From: Tragulus kanchil | Taxonomy: Eukaryota; Chordata; Mammalia; Artiodactyla; Tragulidae | DNA length: 64,000 nt | Reading direction: 5' to 3' | Assembly (NCBI GenBank): GCA_022376925.1 | Contig: JAIOJX010000004.1 | Location: 7,626,001-7,690,000 of the forward strand | In this document: one piece after another, positions 22,841 through 34,496 of the stretch | Position numbering within the stretch: the stretch's first letter is position 1 | Layout of the letters: each line of letters opens with the position of its first letter | The notes under the pieces: model-generated | Told to the model about the DNA's origin: nothing | What the model saw: the letters and a program-made list of their open reading frames with translations, nothing else | Databases searched by the model: none | Made by a program: the position numbers and the translations under genes

Positions 22841-23158
22841 TGCTGAGGGGAGGGAGTCACAGCCCCACTCCCATAAACACTGCTAGGGAGGAGTACAGCC
22901 CCACTCATCAGCAGATAATTGGATTAAAGCTTTACCAAGCAAAGCCCTGCCCACCAGAGCAAGAGCCAGTTTTTCCCACTACTAGGCGCTCCCATCAGGA
23001 AGCTTATAGACCCTTAGCTTCCTTAAGAAGCAAGAACCATAATCCCACAGCAACTCAAACAAAACCATACTACAGAAAGTTAGTCACCATGAAAAAATAG
23101 AAAGTTATATCCCAGATGAAAGGGCAAGATAAAACCCCAGAAAATACTACTAAATGAA

Positions 23159-23968
23159 GTGGAGATAGGCAACCTTCCAGAAAAAGAATTCAGAATAGTG
23201 ACAGTGAATATGATTCAGGATCTTGGAAATAGAGTAGAGGCAAAGATTGAGAAGATGCAAGAAATGTTTACCAATGATCTAGAAGCACTAAAGAACAAAC
23301 AAACAGAGATGAATAATGTACTAGAAGGAATTAATAGCAGAATGACTGAGGCAGAAGCACAGAAAAATGATCTGGAGGACAGAATGTTGGAAATCACTGC
23401 CACAGAACAGAATGAAGAAAAAGGAATGAAAAGAAATAAAGACAGCCGAGATCTCTGGGACAACAATAAACACACAAACATTTGCATTATAGGGATCCCA
23501 TAAGGAGAAGAGAGAAAGGACCTGAGAAAATACATGAAGAGACAATAACTGAAAACTTCTCTAATAGGGAAAGGAAATAATCAACCAAGTCCAGGAAGCA
23601 CAGAGATTTCCATGCTGGATAAACCCAAGAAGGTACACACTGATACACATAGCAATCAAACTGACAAAAATTAAAGACAGTGATAAAATATTAAAATCAA
23701 CAAGGGAAAAATGACAAATAACATACAAGGGAACTCCCATCAGGCTGTCAGCTGATTTCTCAGCCAAAACTCTACAAGCCAGAAGGGAATGGCATGACAT
23801 ATTTAAAGTGATAAAAGGGAAGAACCTACAACCAAGAATATACTACCCAGCAAGACTTCCCTTCAGATTTGATGGAGAAATCAAAAGCTTTCCAGACAAG
23901 CAAAATTAAGAGAATTCAGCACCACCAAAACAGCTTTGCAACAAATGATAAAGGAATTTCTCTAGGCA
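23159..23968 (+). pseudogene. L1 ORF1p remnant, copy 2
   Basis: Duplicate of 22031-22840 carrying the same nonsense codon at 23501-23503. The stretch 23695-23863 differs from copy 1 at many positions and looks closer to the usual L1 wording ('ggaatggcatgacatattta'). The text then continues into the inter-ORF region, so copy 2 is the one joined to the true downstream flank. Confidence 0.85.
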
Positions 23969-24115
23969 GGAAACAAGAGAAGGAAAAGCCCTACTAAAGA
24001 AAATAAACCCAAAACAATTAAGAAAACTGTACTAGGATCATATACATATCAATAATTACCTTAAATGTAAATAGATTAAATGCACCAACTAAAAGGCTGA
24101 GCAGAAGAAAACACA

Positions 24116-25479
24116 TGTATGTATGCACTTCTACCTACCAAATCACTCTACTTGACCCCCAAATTTTTCTATGTAATTACTGTATATTAGATTAATCATG
24201 TTCCCTTTATGGGTTGCATTGTAGTTATCTTTTAGTTTTTTTCTGGCAAAGGATTGTGAAAATGAATAAACATCTTTTATTATTGTGAATATGTAACTGT
24301 TACTTAATACCATTGTATCATGATTGGTCAACAGAAAAATTATAGAATTTTGTATCATCAAAACTACCTTTTAATAGAAAATCCATATACATATCAGAAT
24401 TATCTTAGACTTTTATGAAAAATACAAATGCCCAAGCATTGCTACTTTTCCCTCCAGAGCTCTAGATACGTTTCTAATGAACAGCCCATGTTTAAAAGCA
24501 ACTGGACTATATGGGGATGTTTTACTTTTATCTAGTTTGCTTCACTTTTTCTATTTCATATTCAACACTCCCATTTCATTTAGCTTATGTTCTCCAATTT
24601 CTCCATCTCCTTTTTTTATTTGATGCTCTCCCTCAAGCCTTTATCAAGCATAGTAGAAAAGCTTTTGTAAACATATATATGAATAATATGTATTATATAT
24701 ATATATATATGTATTATATATATGTATATATATATATATATATATTTATGGAACTTATGAATTTTTGCCTAACTAAAAAATGTATGACATTTTGATTCTA
24801 CTTGTTTGACTTAGTATGAATAGAATGCTATATTTCTAATTAAAACCAAATAGATATACAAAAAGCAACAAGCGTTTACTGAATAGCCAAGAGAACTATA
24901 GTTAATATTGTGCAATAACCTATAATGGAAAATAATTTCAAAAAGAATATATGTGTATACGTATAATTGAATCACACACACAGAAATTCAACTTTTTGAA
25001 ATTTAGTGACGTCTATCTTTTTGCCAGTTTGCCTAAATGTCCTGGACATCTAATAATAATATATGAGATACAAAATTTTGTTTGTGTAGGATTTTATTAA
25101 TACAAATTAATTAAATACAAATTTGTTATAGTTTAATTATTAATGACATCATTTAAGTTGCTCCTATTCTTATTTTTTCTGCACTTGATAAAATATTCTC
25201 AAAGAAATGTTTATATATCTCACTGATTATATATTTTTTCTTTGTCATTATATTTCTTCTGATTTTTGCTTTATGTATCTTTGTTTCATTGTTAAGGTGT
25301 CTAATGGTTTACAATGTCTATATTCTTTGGGAATTGTACCTTTTATCATTAAAATAATCATCTTTGTTTCATATAAAATATATATATTTTTAAAAATACA
25401 GTAAATACAGGACAATTAGATGCAATAGAGTAAGAAATGGTCTAGAACTCCATAAAGAGAGTTTACATTGTTTTAAAGG
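24116..25479. other. AT-rich DNA with TA microsatellite
   Basis: No gene seen. A TA-rich simple repeat occupies about 24690-24746 and produces a low-complexity 94-codon frame (24511-24795) that is not credible as a protein. The last part (from 24957) is duplicated at 26038. Confidence 0.5.
24690..24746. repeat. (TA)n microsatellite
   Basis: Imperfect TA repeat interrupted by TG. Confidence 0.9.
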
Positions 25480-25551
25480 TTTTATTTTATATTGGAGCAT
25501 AGTTGATTAACAGTGCTATGCTAGTTTCAGGTGTATAGCAATGTGATACAG

Positions 25552-25610
<59 letters not shown>

Positions 25611-25800
25611 TATCTATTCTTTTTCAATTTTTTTCCCACTTAGGTTGTTATACTGTGCAGAGTTCTCTGTGCTATACAATAGGTTCTTATTGATTATCCA
25701 CTTTAAATACAGTAATGTGTACATATCAATTTCAACTCCTTAACTATCCTTTACCTTTGCCCTTCCCCCTTGGTAGTCCTAAGTTTGTTCTCTAAGTTGG
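25480..25800 (-). mobile_element. L1 3' UTR fragment, antisense
   Basis: Phrases 'tattggagcatagttgatta', 'gctagtttcaggtgtatagc', 'ctgtgctatacaataggttc' and 'ctaagtttgttctct' are the reverse complement of artiodactyl L1 3' UTR. The (TA)n(CA)n microsatellite sits inside it. Confidence 0.8.
25552..25610. repeat. (TA)n(CA)n compound microsatellite, copy 1
   Basis: About 43 bases of TA followed by about 16 of CA. One TA unit shorter than the copy at 26633. Confidence 0.95.
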
Positions 25801-26560
25801 TGAAGGAAGAGTTTACTGTGGATTGAAAAGTCAGAGAACAACTTTCAAAACAAGTGACATTTCAGCTTATGTCTTAACAATGAACAGAAGTAGCAAAGAA
25901 TAGCATGAGGAATGTCAGGTAGACAGAGCAACATATACCATGGCTCTCTTGAGCAAATAGTCAATGGGGTCATCCTATCCTCTAGGTCCTGAGGACATAG
26001 AGGTGATGTGGTAGATCATTTCACATTGTGGTCATCCATACGTATAATTGAATCACACACACAGAAATTCAACTTTTTGAAATTTAGTGACGTCTATCTT
26101 TTTGCCAGTTTGCCTAAATGTCCTGGACATCTAATAATAATATATGAGATACAAAATTTTGTTTGTGTAGGATTTTATTAATACAAATTAATTAAATACA
26201 AATTTGTTATAGTTTAATTATTAATGACATCATTTAAGTTGCTCCTATTCTTATTTTTTCTGCACTTGATAAAATATTCTCAAAGAAATGTTTATATATC
26301 TCACTGATTATATATTTTTTCTTTGTCATTATATTTCTTCTGATTTTTGCTTTATGTATCTTTGTTTCATTGTTAAGGTGTCTAATGGTTTACAATGTCT
26401 ATATTCTTTGGGAATTGTACCTTTTATCATTAAAATAATCATCTTTGTTTCATATAAAATATATATATTTTTAAAAATACAGTAAATACAGGACAATTAG
26501 ATGCAATAGAGTAAGAAATGGTCTAGAACTCCATAAAGAGAGTTTACATTGTTTTAAAGG

Positions 26561-26632
26561 TTTTATTTTATATTGGAGCATAGTTGATTAACAGTGCTAT
26601 GCTAGTTTCAGGTGTATAGCAATGTGATACAG

Positions 26633-26693
<61 letters not shown>

Positions 26694-26882
26694 TATCTAT
26701 TCTTTTTCAATTTTTTTCCCACTTAGGTTGTTATACTGTGCAGAGTTCTCTGTGCTATACAATAGGTTCTTATTGATTATCCACTTTAAATACAGTAATG
26801 TGTACATATCAATTTCAACTCCTTAACTATCCTTTACCTTTGCCCTTCCCCCTTGGTAGTCCTAAGTTTGTTCTCTAAGTTG
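26561..26882 (-). mobile_element. L1 3' UTR fragment, antisense, duplicate
   Basis: Copy of 25480-25800 inside duplication 9. Confidence 0.8.
26633..26693. repeat. (TA)n(CA)n compound microsatellite, copy 2
   Basis: Same tract as at 25552 but two bases longer. Confidence 0.95.
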
Positions 26883-27318
26883 GTGAAGGAAGAGTTTACT
26901 GTGGATTGAAAAGTCAGAGAACAACTTTCAAAACAAGTGACATTTCAGCTTATGTCTTAACAATGAACAGAAGTAGCAAAGAATAGCATGAGGAATGTCA
27001 GGTAGACAGAGCAACATATACCATGGCTCTCTTGAGCAAATAGTCAATGGGGTCATCCTATCCTCTAGGTCCTGAGGACATAGAGGTGATGTGGTAGATC
27101 ATTTCACATTGTGTGTCACTCATATTAGGAATAGAATAAGAAAGAAAAGACATTTAAATCACTGGGCACAACCCATGGCACAAATACAGCTTTCCATCTA
27201 TGGAAGACAAAAATTAAGATTCACGCAATAACTCATCAAAAAATAGCAATGCATGTCTCCAGGGAAAAGTTAGCTCTACTTATTTAAGGCAATGCTTCAT
27301 AACCCTTTTTTGTGGCTT

Positions 27319-27529
27319 GTGTGCTAAGTCACTTCAATCGTGTCCAACTCTTTGTGACCCATGGACTGTAACCTGCTAGGCTCCTCTGTCCATGGGGATT
27401 CTCCAACAGTATTGGAACAGGTTGCTATGCCCTCCTCCAGGGTATCTTTGCCACCCAGGGATGGAACCCACCTCTCTTATATCTCCTGTATTGACACGGG
27501 GGTTCTTTACCACTAACATCACCTGGGAA
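27319..27529 (-). mobile_element. Bov-tA SINE, antisense, with target-site duplication
   Basis: 'gtgtgctaagtcacttcaat' to 'ctaacatcacctggga' is an antisense Bov-tA. Flanks are aaccc-T6-gtggctt (27301-27318) and aaccc-T4-gtggctt (27530-27545), a clear target-site duplication differing only in T-run length. Confidence 0.92.
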
Positions 27530-27545
27530 AACCCTTTTGTGGCTT

Positions 27546-30310
27546 ACTTGGAAGAAAAACAATCCACGCACCCCCACAAATGATTTTCTAAAAATATATA
27601 TTTTCACAAAAGAATGTTTGGGATTCATAATAGAATCTGAAGCCCCTGCTTATGACTCAGTTTTCCCTTAGATTCAACCACCTAGTGAAGGAGGGATTTG
27701 GCACCAGTTCTGTGAAATGCCGATTTTGGTCTCTCATCTCTTCCTCAAGTGAAAAATAACAGAGGGGTGTACCTCCAAAAGGTCCTGAGTATCCCATCAG
27801 AGGAAGAACCACAAGCAGAACTACATCTGAAAAGATGTTCCCCCTGCATTTGGCAAGAGCTAACATGGTCTCCAAGGTTCCCAGAAAGGTAATGATTTTG
27901 AGTGCTGGGGCCAGTGGTAGGGAAAACACAGACAAAATCTGGGAAGAAGCAAAGAACTGTCCTTTCTCAGGGATAAGGGTGATGTATAGAAAAGCCTTCT
28001 CTGGGAGGTCCTTCACCCTCTACTGATGCCCCAGGTGGCAGCATGGATGACTGGTTCTTTGGTTTAAGGACAGCTGTCTTGTAAACTCCTGGCAATTGAC
28101 ATTAAGCACTTCATAATCATATAGGCAGAAGCACTGTTTTTCTTTATTTAAAATGAACCAGACATTTGATTGACCTATTCCAAAATCCCCCTCTCTTTGA
28201 GGCCATTCAGATCAAGAGACATGGAGTGAAATGTTCAGGGCAAGGACAGATCCCAAATCAGAATTCAAATTTCCTAACTATAATTTCCTCTCCTTGGCCT
28301 TCCATCTCTGAATCCACATTCAGAAATTTTTTATTTTCCCATTTCATTTCTCCACCAATGGACAATAAGAAAATTACATAGCAGTAGTTCAGGAGATGAT
28401 ATCTTAAGGAATAAGAAGGAACAAAAAGTTAGAATAATTAGAAACTTTCCCTGGAATTGGCCACTTCCCAGCAGGTTTTGCCAAGCCTCCAGAAATCTCT
28501 GACATCAAGAACCCACTGATAAGAACTAGTGAGAGCAGTTTCATCTCTGAGACAGTGTCTGGGGCTCAGGATCATCAAGGCTTTATGTTTTTCTTTCTGG
28601 CAGCTGGTTTCTTCCACTGAGATGCCTTTCAGAACTCAGCCAGTGCCGCAGAGGATCATTCCCCTACCTCCCTTTCAAGAGAGTTCTCAAATATTTTTCC
28701 CTGAACCCCTCTCTGCCCTCTCACAGTACAGAAAATGAGACTCTTTGCTTTGACAAGCAACCTCAGGCCATTCTATTTCTTGAAAAGTTCAGGCAACAAT
28801 AGTGGCACCCTTTCTTTAAAGATACTTTTAAGAGGAGACTAAGTCAACTGTTCCTTGAGCTTAAAGTTGTATGTATGTAATGCTAGCTATCAGCTTGCTA
28901 TCAACTACTCTTGAGCCTGTAGACTTTTTTTAAATGGCCCAATCTGGTACATAAACATCTTTCCTTTTTGATAGGGCAGTGGAGAGTCCTAAACACAGAC
29001 AAAATCTGGGAAGAAGCAAAGAACTGTCCTTTCTCAGGGATAAGGGTGATGTATAGAAAAGCCTTCTCTGGGAGGTCCTTCACCCTCTACTGATGCCCCA
29101 GGTGGCAGCATGGATGACTGGTTCTTTGGTTTAAGGACAGCTGTCTTGTAAACTCCTGGCAATTGACATTAAGCACTTCATAATCATATAGGCAGAAGCA
29201 CTGTTTTTCTTTATTTAAAATGAACCAGACATTTGATTGACCTATTCCAAAATCCCCCTCTCTTTGAGGCCATTCAGATCAAGAGACATGGAGTGAAATG
29301 TTCAGGGCAAGGACAGATCCCAAATCAGAATTCAAATTTCCTAACTATAATTTCCTCTCCTTGGCCTTCCATCTCTGAATCCACATTCAGAAATTTTTTA
29401 TTTTCCCATTTCATTTCTCCACCAATGGACAATAAGAAAATTACATAGCAGTAGTTCAGGAGATGATATCTTAAGGAATAAGAAGGAACAAAAAGTTAGA
29501 ATAATTAGAAACTTTCCCTGGAATTGGCCACTTCCCAGCAGGTTTTGCCAAGCCTCCAGAAATCTCTGACATCAAGAACCCACTGATAAGAACTAGTGAG
29601 AGCAGTTTCATCTCTGAGACAGTGTCTGGGGCTCAGGATCATCAAGGCTTTATGTTTTTCTTTCTGGCAGCTGGTTTCTTCCACTGAGATGCCTTTCAGA
29701 ACTCAGCCAGTGCCGCAGAGGATCATTCCCCTACCTCCCTTTCAAGAGAGTTCTCAAATATTTTTCCCTGAACCCCTCTCTGCCCTCTCACAGTACAGAA
29801 AATGAGACTCTTTGCTTTGACAAGCAACCTCAGGCCATTCTATTTCTTGAAAAGTTCAGGCAACAATAGTGGCACCCTTTCTTTAAAGATACTTTTAAGA
29901 GGAGACTAAGTCAACTGTTCCTTGAGCTTAAAGTTGTATGTATGTAATGCTAGCTATCAGCTTGCTATCAACTACTCTTGAGCCTGTAGACTTTTTTTAA
30001 ATGGCCCAATCTGGTACATAAACATCTTTCCTTTTTGATAGGGCAGTGGAGAGTCCTAAACACAGACTGTCTCTATCTTGAGAGGCAACAGTGAGCTTTA
30101 GGACTTCATATTCTAAGTTCAGCTCTGCCAATCCTGGTTGACCTTAGCCCAGTGTGAAAGGGTTGTGTCTACTGTAGTTCATTCCAATCCACACCATGTC
30201 TATATGTTTCAACTGTCTGAACCCAGGAAGTTTTGGAGTTTGTGACCCTGGACTAGCAGTAAGTAGGAACACCAGGTAAAACATCCCCTAATCAGGCAGA
30301 GCTTGTGCTG
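27546..30310. other. Unique DNA, mostly duplicated, no gene seen
   Basis: No coding domain recognised. The 119-codon minus frame at 27657-28016 has no family signature and its copy at 28901-29083 is cut by the duplication joint. Everything from 27924 is stuttered by duplications 10 and 11. Confidence 0.45.
27924..30067 (+). repeat. Tandem near-identical duplication 10 (about 1.08 kb x2)
   Basis: Copy 1 is 27924-29000 and copy 2 is 28991-30067, shift 1067. Both ends share aaacacagac, a 10-bp overlap at the joint. No internal difference noticed. Confidence 0.95.
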
Positions 30311-30507
30311 GGCTTAGTCAGTCAGTCATGTCCAACCCTTTTCAACTCCATGAACTGTAGCCCACAAAGCTCCTCTGTCCATGAGGATTCTCCAGGGAAG
30401 AATACTGGAGTGGGTTCCCATGCCCTCCTCTAGAGGACCTTCCCAACCTAGGGATTGAGCCCAGGTTTCCCGCATTGCAGGTGGATTCTTTACCATCTGA
30501 GCCATCA
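30311..30507 (-). mobile_element. Bov-tA SINE, antisense
   Basis: 'gcttagtcagtcagtcatgt', 'agggaagaatactggagtgg', 'gcattgcaggtggattcttt' in order. Flanks 'ggcagagctt' and 'agcagagttt' suggest an imperfect target-site duplication. Confidence 0.9.
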
Positions 30508-31416
30508 AGCAGAGTTTACGCATTCATAAAACATTACTCAGTGTATTGGGTGTGAGACGCTTTCCCTAGATTCTCAGATGAAATTAATGACACTCTCATG
30601 GTAACTCACAACTTTCTATACTACACGTTTATATTTTGATTAAGGTTACTGGAGTATACCAACCTAGAATTTTTATTGGTCCAGGGATTTTTTAATTGCC
30701 TCATGCTTATCAAAACCCTTTGTATATAATAATCATGACTCTCTATTTTGATCTTCATCTATATGATCCTTACCTAACATTTCTTTAGAATCTTTTCTAG
30801 CTTTCAGAACTCAGCCAGTGCCGCAGAGGATCATTCCCTACCTCCCTTTCAAGAGAGTTCTCAAATATTTTTCCCTGAACCCCTCTCTGCCCTCTCACAG
30901 TACAGAAAATGAGACTCTTTGCTTTGACAAGCAACCTCAGGCCATTCTATTTCTTGAAAAGTTCAGGCAACAATAGTGGCACCCTTTCTTTAAAGATACT
31001 TTTAAGAGGAGACTAAGTCAACTGTTCCTTGAGCTTAAAGTTGTATGTATGTAATGCTAGCTATCAGCTTGCTATCAACTACTCTTGAGCCTGTAGACTT
31101 TTTTTAAATGGCCCAATCTGGTACATAAACATCTTTCCTTTTTGATAGGGCAGTGGAGAGTCCTAAACACAGACTGTCTCTATCTTGAGAGGCAACAGTG
31201 AGCTTTAGGACTTCATATTCTAAGTTCAGCTCTGCCAATCCTGGTTGACCTTAGCCCAGTGTGAAAGGGTTGTGTCTACTGTAGTTCATTCCAATCCACA
31301 CCATGTCTATATGTTTCAACTGTCTGAACCCAGGAAGTTTTGGAGTTTGTGACCCTGGACTAGCAGTAAGTAGGAACACCAGGTAAAACACCCCCTAATC
31401 AGGCAGAGCTTGTGCT
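30508..31416. other. Unique DNA
   Basis: No feature other than duplication 11. Confidence 0.4.
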
Positions 31417-31417
31417 G

Positions 31418-31614
31418 GGCTTAGTCAGTCAGTCATGTCCAACCCTTTTCAACTCCATGAACTGTAGCCCACAAAGCTCCTCTGTCCATGAGGATTCTCC
31501 AGGGAAGAATACTGGAGTGGGTTCCCATGCCCTCCTCTAGAGGACCTTCCCAACCTAGGGATTGAGCCCAGGTTTCCCGCATTGCAGGTGGATTCTTTAC
31601 CATCTGAGCCATCA
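31418..31614 (-). mobile_element. Bov-tA SINE, antisense, duplicate
   Basis: Copy of 30311-30507 within duplication 11. Confidence 0.9.
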
Positions 31615-34183
31615 AGCAGAGTTTACGCATTCATAAAACATTACTCAGTGTATTGGGTGTGAGACGCTTTCCCTAGATTCTCAGATGAAATTAATGACAC
31701 TCTCATGGTAACTCACAACTTTCTATACTACACGTTTATATTTTGATTAAGGTTACTGGAGTATACCAACCTAGAATTTTTATTGGTCCAGGGATTTTTT
31801 AATTGCCTCATGCTTATCAAAACCCTTTGTATATAATAATCATGACTCTCTATTTTGATCTTCATCTATATGATCCTTACCTAACATTTCTTTAGAATCT
31901 TTTCTAGCTTTCTCAGGGTTACAAATAAATTGGAGACTTCTAGATCTGAAGTACTCAAAATACATGTGTTTTATTAGGTTTATAAAGTGCAATCAAGTCT
32001 TAAGAACAGTCATTTTTTCATGTCACCTGTCATGCTAACAGATGAAGTAAGAAGTAAATTCTGTCTAATTAGCAGAAGCTTGCCCATCAGCTTCATCATG
32101 AAGCTGGCCAAGCTTTGGGGATATTAATAGACACATCGCAAGAGTCAGGGTGGATAATCTAATTATACCTCAATGGTACAAGAAATAACATGTGACCTGT
32201 CTCTCAGAGAGCCCTTGCTAAAGAGCCACTTTGCCACCAAGACAAATACCAAGTCATTTCATCACCAGATTGGTTGTGAGCAAGATAATAGTAAATGGTA
32301 TCAAGGGTATTTCTGAGGAAGATCCCAAGGGTCTCTTCTCTCAACTTTAGTTTTTCTCTCTCTCTCTCAACTTTCTGATCATATCATAAAGCAACTGATT
32401 GAGGCATCTGATGTGATCAAGTCATGGCTATTCAATGACTAAGAACAATAGGTTATGACTGAATCACCTGCTTGACTCAGTGGAATGGACAATACAGTCA
32501 GTTTGTTCTCTGGAGAGTCATCATTTTGGGAAAAACAGTCACTTAATTCAGTCTGCTACAGATGAAAAACTTTTCAGTTGTCAAATGCATTCACACCAAC
32601 ACCAATAAATTGCCACAGCATTCAAATTTTATATTGGGACACTTCCCAAGGTCAATATTCCTTATGAAGCACCCATAACATACCTTATCTCCTTCTCTTG
32701 AAACTTATTTATCAAGGCCTAGTTAACTTTCTACTGATATGTTTTCCCTTGACTACCTAACTTGATGTTGAGTCCTCTACTCACTTGTCTGAATTCTTTT
32801 AGGGCTTATCCATGATTTATGCACTAACTTAGCCATCTATTAAAAAATAAAAATGTCCACTCTCAAGAGTAAAAATCCTTAAAGTGGCTCCATTTAAACT
32901 GAAAAAAAAAATTTTTAAATAAAATCATGCTCTTATTTTAGCATCTTCATCTATATGATCCTTACCTAACATTTCTTTAGAATCTTTTCTAGCTTTCTCA
33001 GGGTTACAAATAAATTGGAGACTTCTAGATCTGAAGTACTCAAAATACATGTGTTTTATTAGGTTTATAAAGTGCAATCAAGTCTTAAGAACAGTCATTT
33101 TTTCATGTCACCTGTCATGCTAACAGATGAAGTAAGAAGTAAATTCTGTCTAATTAGCAGAAGCTTGCCCATCAGCTTCATCATGAAGCTGGCCAAGCTT
33201 TGGGGATATTAATAGACACATCGCAAGAGTCAGGGTGGATAATCTAATTATACCTCAATGGTACAAGAAATAACATGTGACCTGTCTCTCAGAGAGCCCT
33301 TGCTAAAGAGCCACTTTGCCACCAAGACAAATACCAAGTCATTTCATCACCAGATTGGTTGTGAGCAAGATAATAGTAAATGGTATCAAGGGTATTTCTG
33401 AGGAAGATCCCAAGGGTCTCTTCTCTCAACTTTAGTTTTTCTCTCTCTCTCTCAACTTTCTGATCATATCATAAAGCAACTGATTGAGGCATCTGATGTG
33501 ATCAAGTCATGGCTATTCAATGACTAAGAACAATAGGTTATGACTGAATCACCTGCTTGACTCAGTGGAATGGACAATACAGTCAGTTTGTTCTCTGGAG
33601 AGTCATCATTTTGGGAAAAACAGTCACTTAATTCAGTCTGCTACAGATGAAAAACTTTTCAGTTGTCAAATGCATTCACACCAACACCAATAAATTGCCA
33701 CAGCATTCAAATTTTATATTGGGACACTTCCCAAGGTCAATATTCCTTATGAAGCACCCATAACATACCTTATCTCCTTCTCTTGAAACTTATTTATCAA
33801 GGCCTAGTTAACTTTCTACTGATATGTTTTCCCTTGACTACCTAACTTGATGTTGAGTCCTCTACTCACTTGTCTGAATTCTTTTAGGGCTTATCCATGA
33901 TTTATGCACTAACTTAGCCATCTATTAAAAAAAAAAAATGTCCACTCTCAAGAGTAAAAATCCTTAAAGTGGCTCCATTTAAACTGAAAACTAAAATAAA
34001 CAGCAATATATTTAATTGAGTCTTTCTCTAGATAATTACCATTGCATTAGGTTTTTATAGCCACACACTGATACTTAGAATAACAAAGGCACGAAGCAAA
34101 GGTTGGGAATGAGAATGGTAAATTTCTTCTAGGAAAAGCACATGGCAGCATGAAAGTAACATCTTCTATTTTATGCTTGCAAC
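31615..34183. other. Unique DNA, no gene or named repeat seen
   Basis: A short CT simple repeat lies near 32350-32368 and again near 33435-33453. Most of the span is the pair of units in duplication 12. No frame of 60 codons or more was found. Confidence 0.5.
31858..33990 (+). repeat. Tandem near-identical duplication 12 (about 1.05 kb x2)
   Basis: Copy 1 is 31858-32905 and copy 2 is 32943-33990, shift 1085. Copy 2 has an A where copy 1 has T in an A-run near 32850. The filler at 32906-32942 is A/T-rich and only loosely like the true continuation after 33990. The left edge lies inside copy 2 of duplication 11. Confidence 0.95.
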
Positions 34184-34200
34184 ATTACAGTTAAGCAGGG

Positions 34201-34470
34201 GGCTTCCCTGGTGGTCCAGTGGGTAAGGACACTGCCTTGCAGTGCAAGAGGTGCCGGTTCAATCCCTGGCCTGGGAAGATTCCACGTGCCACAGAGCGGC
34301 TGGACAGATTGGTCCAACTATGGAACCCGTGTTCTGGAGCGTATGCACCCAGAACCGGTGCTCAGCAGCGACAGACGCCACTGTGATGGGAGGCCCACAC
34401 AGGCCAAAGAACATAGATGGATGAAAATAGATAAATGAAAGACCAATAGAAGTGGCCAAAAAAAGAAAAA
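34201..34470 (+). mobile_element. CHR-type tRNA-Glu SINE, sense, with imperfect target-site duplication
   Basis: Head 'ggcttccctggtggtccagt', B-box-like 'ggttcaatccctggcc', body to 'gggaggcccacacaggcc' and an A-rich tail. Flanks 'attacagttaagcaggg' (34184-34200) and 'attactagagttaagtaggg' (34477-34496) are an imperfect direct repeat. Overlapping 60-75 codon frames are SINE read-through. Confidence 0.88.
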
Positions 34471-34496
34471 GAAAAAATTACTAGAGTTAAGTAGGG

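Larger units (their letters stand above)
21745..23968 (+). repeat. Tandem duplication 8 (about 1.10 kb x2) with a divergent patch
   Basis: Copy 1 is 21745-22840 and copy 2 is 22875-23968, shift 1129 then 1128. Most is identical, but 22567-22735 versus 23695-23863 differs at roughly two dozen positions. The filler at 22841-22874 contains a garbled version of the 'ggagggagtacagccccact' text that then appears correctly. Confidence 0.9.
21105..24115 (+). mobile_element. L1 element: 5' UTR, ORF1 and start of ORF2 only
   Basis: 5' UTR about 21105-22030, ORF1 from about 22031, then a second pass of late 5' UTR plus ORF1 caused by duplication 8, then the inter-ORF region and the first ORF2 codons (~24050-24100, 'ttaccttaaatgtaaatag'). 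After about 24115 the sequence stops resembling L1: most of ORF2, the 3' UTR and the A tail are absent. Most L1 copies lose the 5' end, so retaining the 5' end while losing the 3' end is unusual and implies a later deletion or rearrangement. Confidence 0.8.
24957..27113 (+). repeat. Tandem near-identical duplication 9 (about 1.07 kb x2)
   Basis: Copy 1 is 24957-26030 and copy 2 is 26038-27113. Spacing is 1081 before and 1083 after the (TA)n tract, so copy 2 has one extra TA unit. Text after copy 1 ('gtcatccata') resembles a noisy form of the text after copy 2 ('tgtcactcata'). Confidence 0.95.
29693..31912 (+). repeat. Tandem near-identical duplication 11 (about 1.11 kb x2)
   Basis: Copy 1 is 29693-30805 and copy 2 is 30801-31912, joined at ctttc. 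Spacing is 1108 then 1107 after a C-run loses one base near 30836. One T/C substitution near 30282 versus 31390. Its left part overlaps duplication 10, so about 375 bp exist three times. Confidence 0.95.

Noticed and set aside
24511..24795. 94-codon frame rich in Y and I
   Set aside because: Translation of a TA microsatellite and AT-rich flank.
27657..28016. 119-codon minus-strand frame
   Set aside because: No recognisable domain; its copy at 28901-29083 is cut by the duplication joint, so there is no independent support.
34201..34470. Functional tRNA-Glu gene
   Set aside because: The tRNA-like head belongs to a CHR SINE with body and A-rich tail; no intact cloverleaf is supported.
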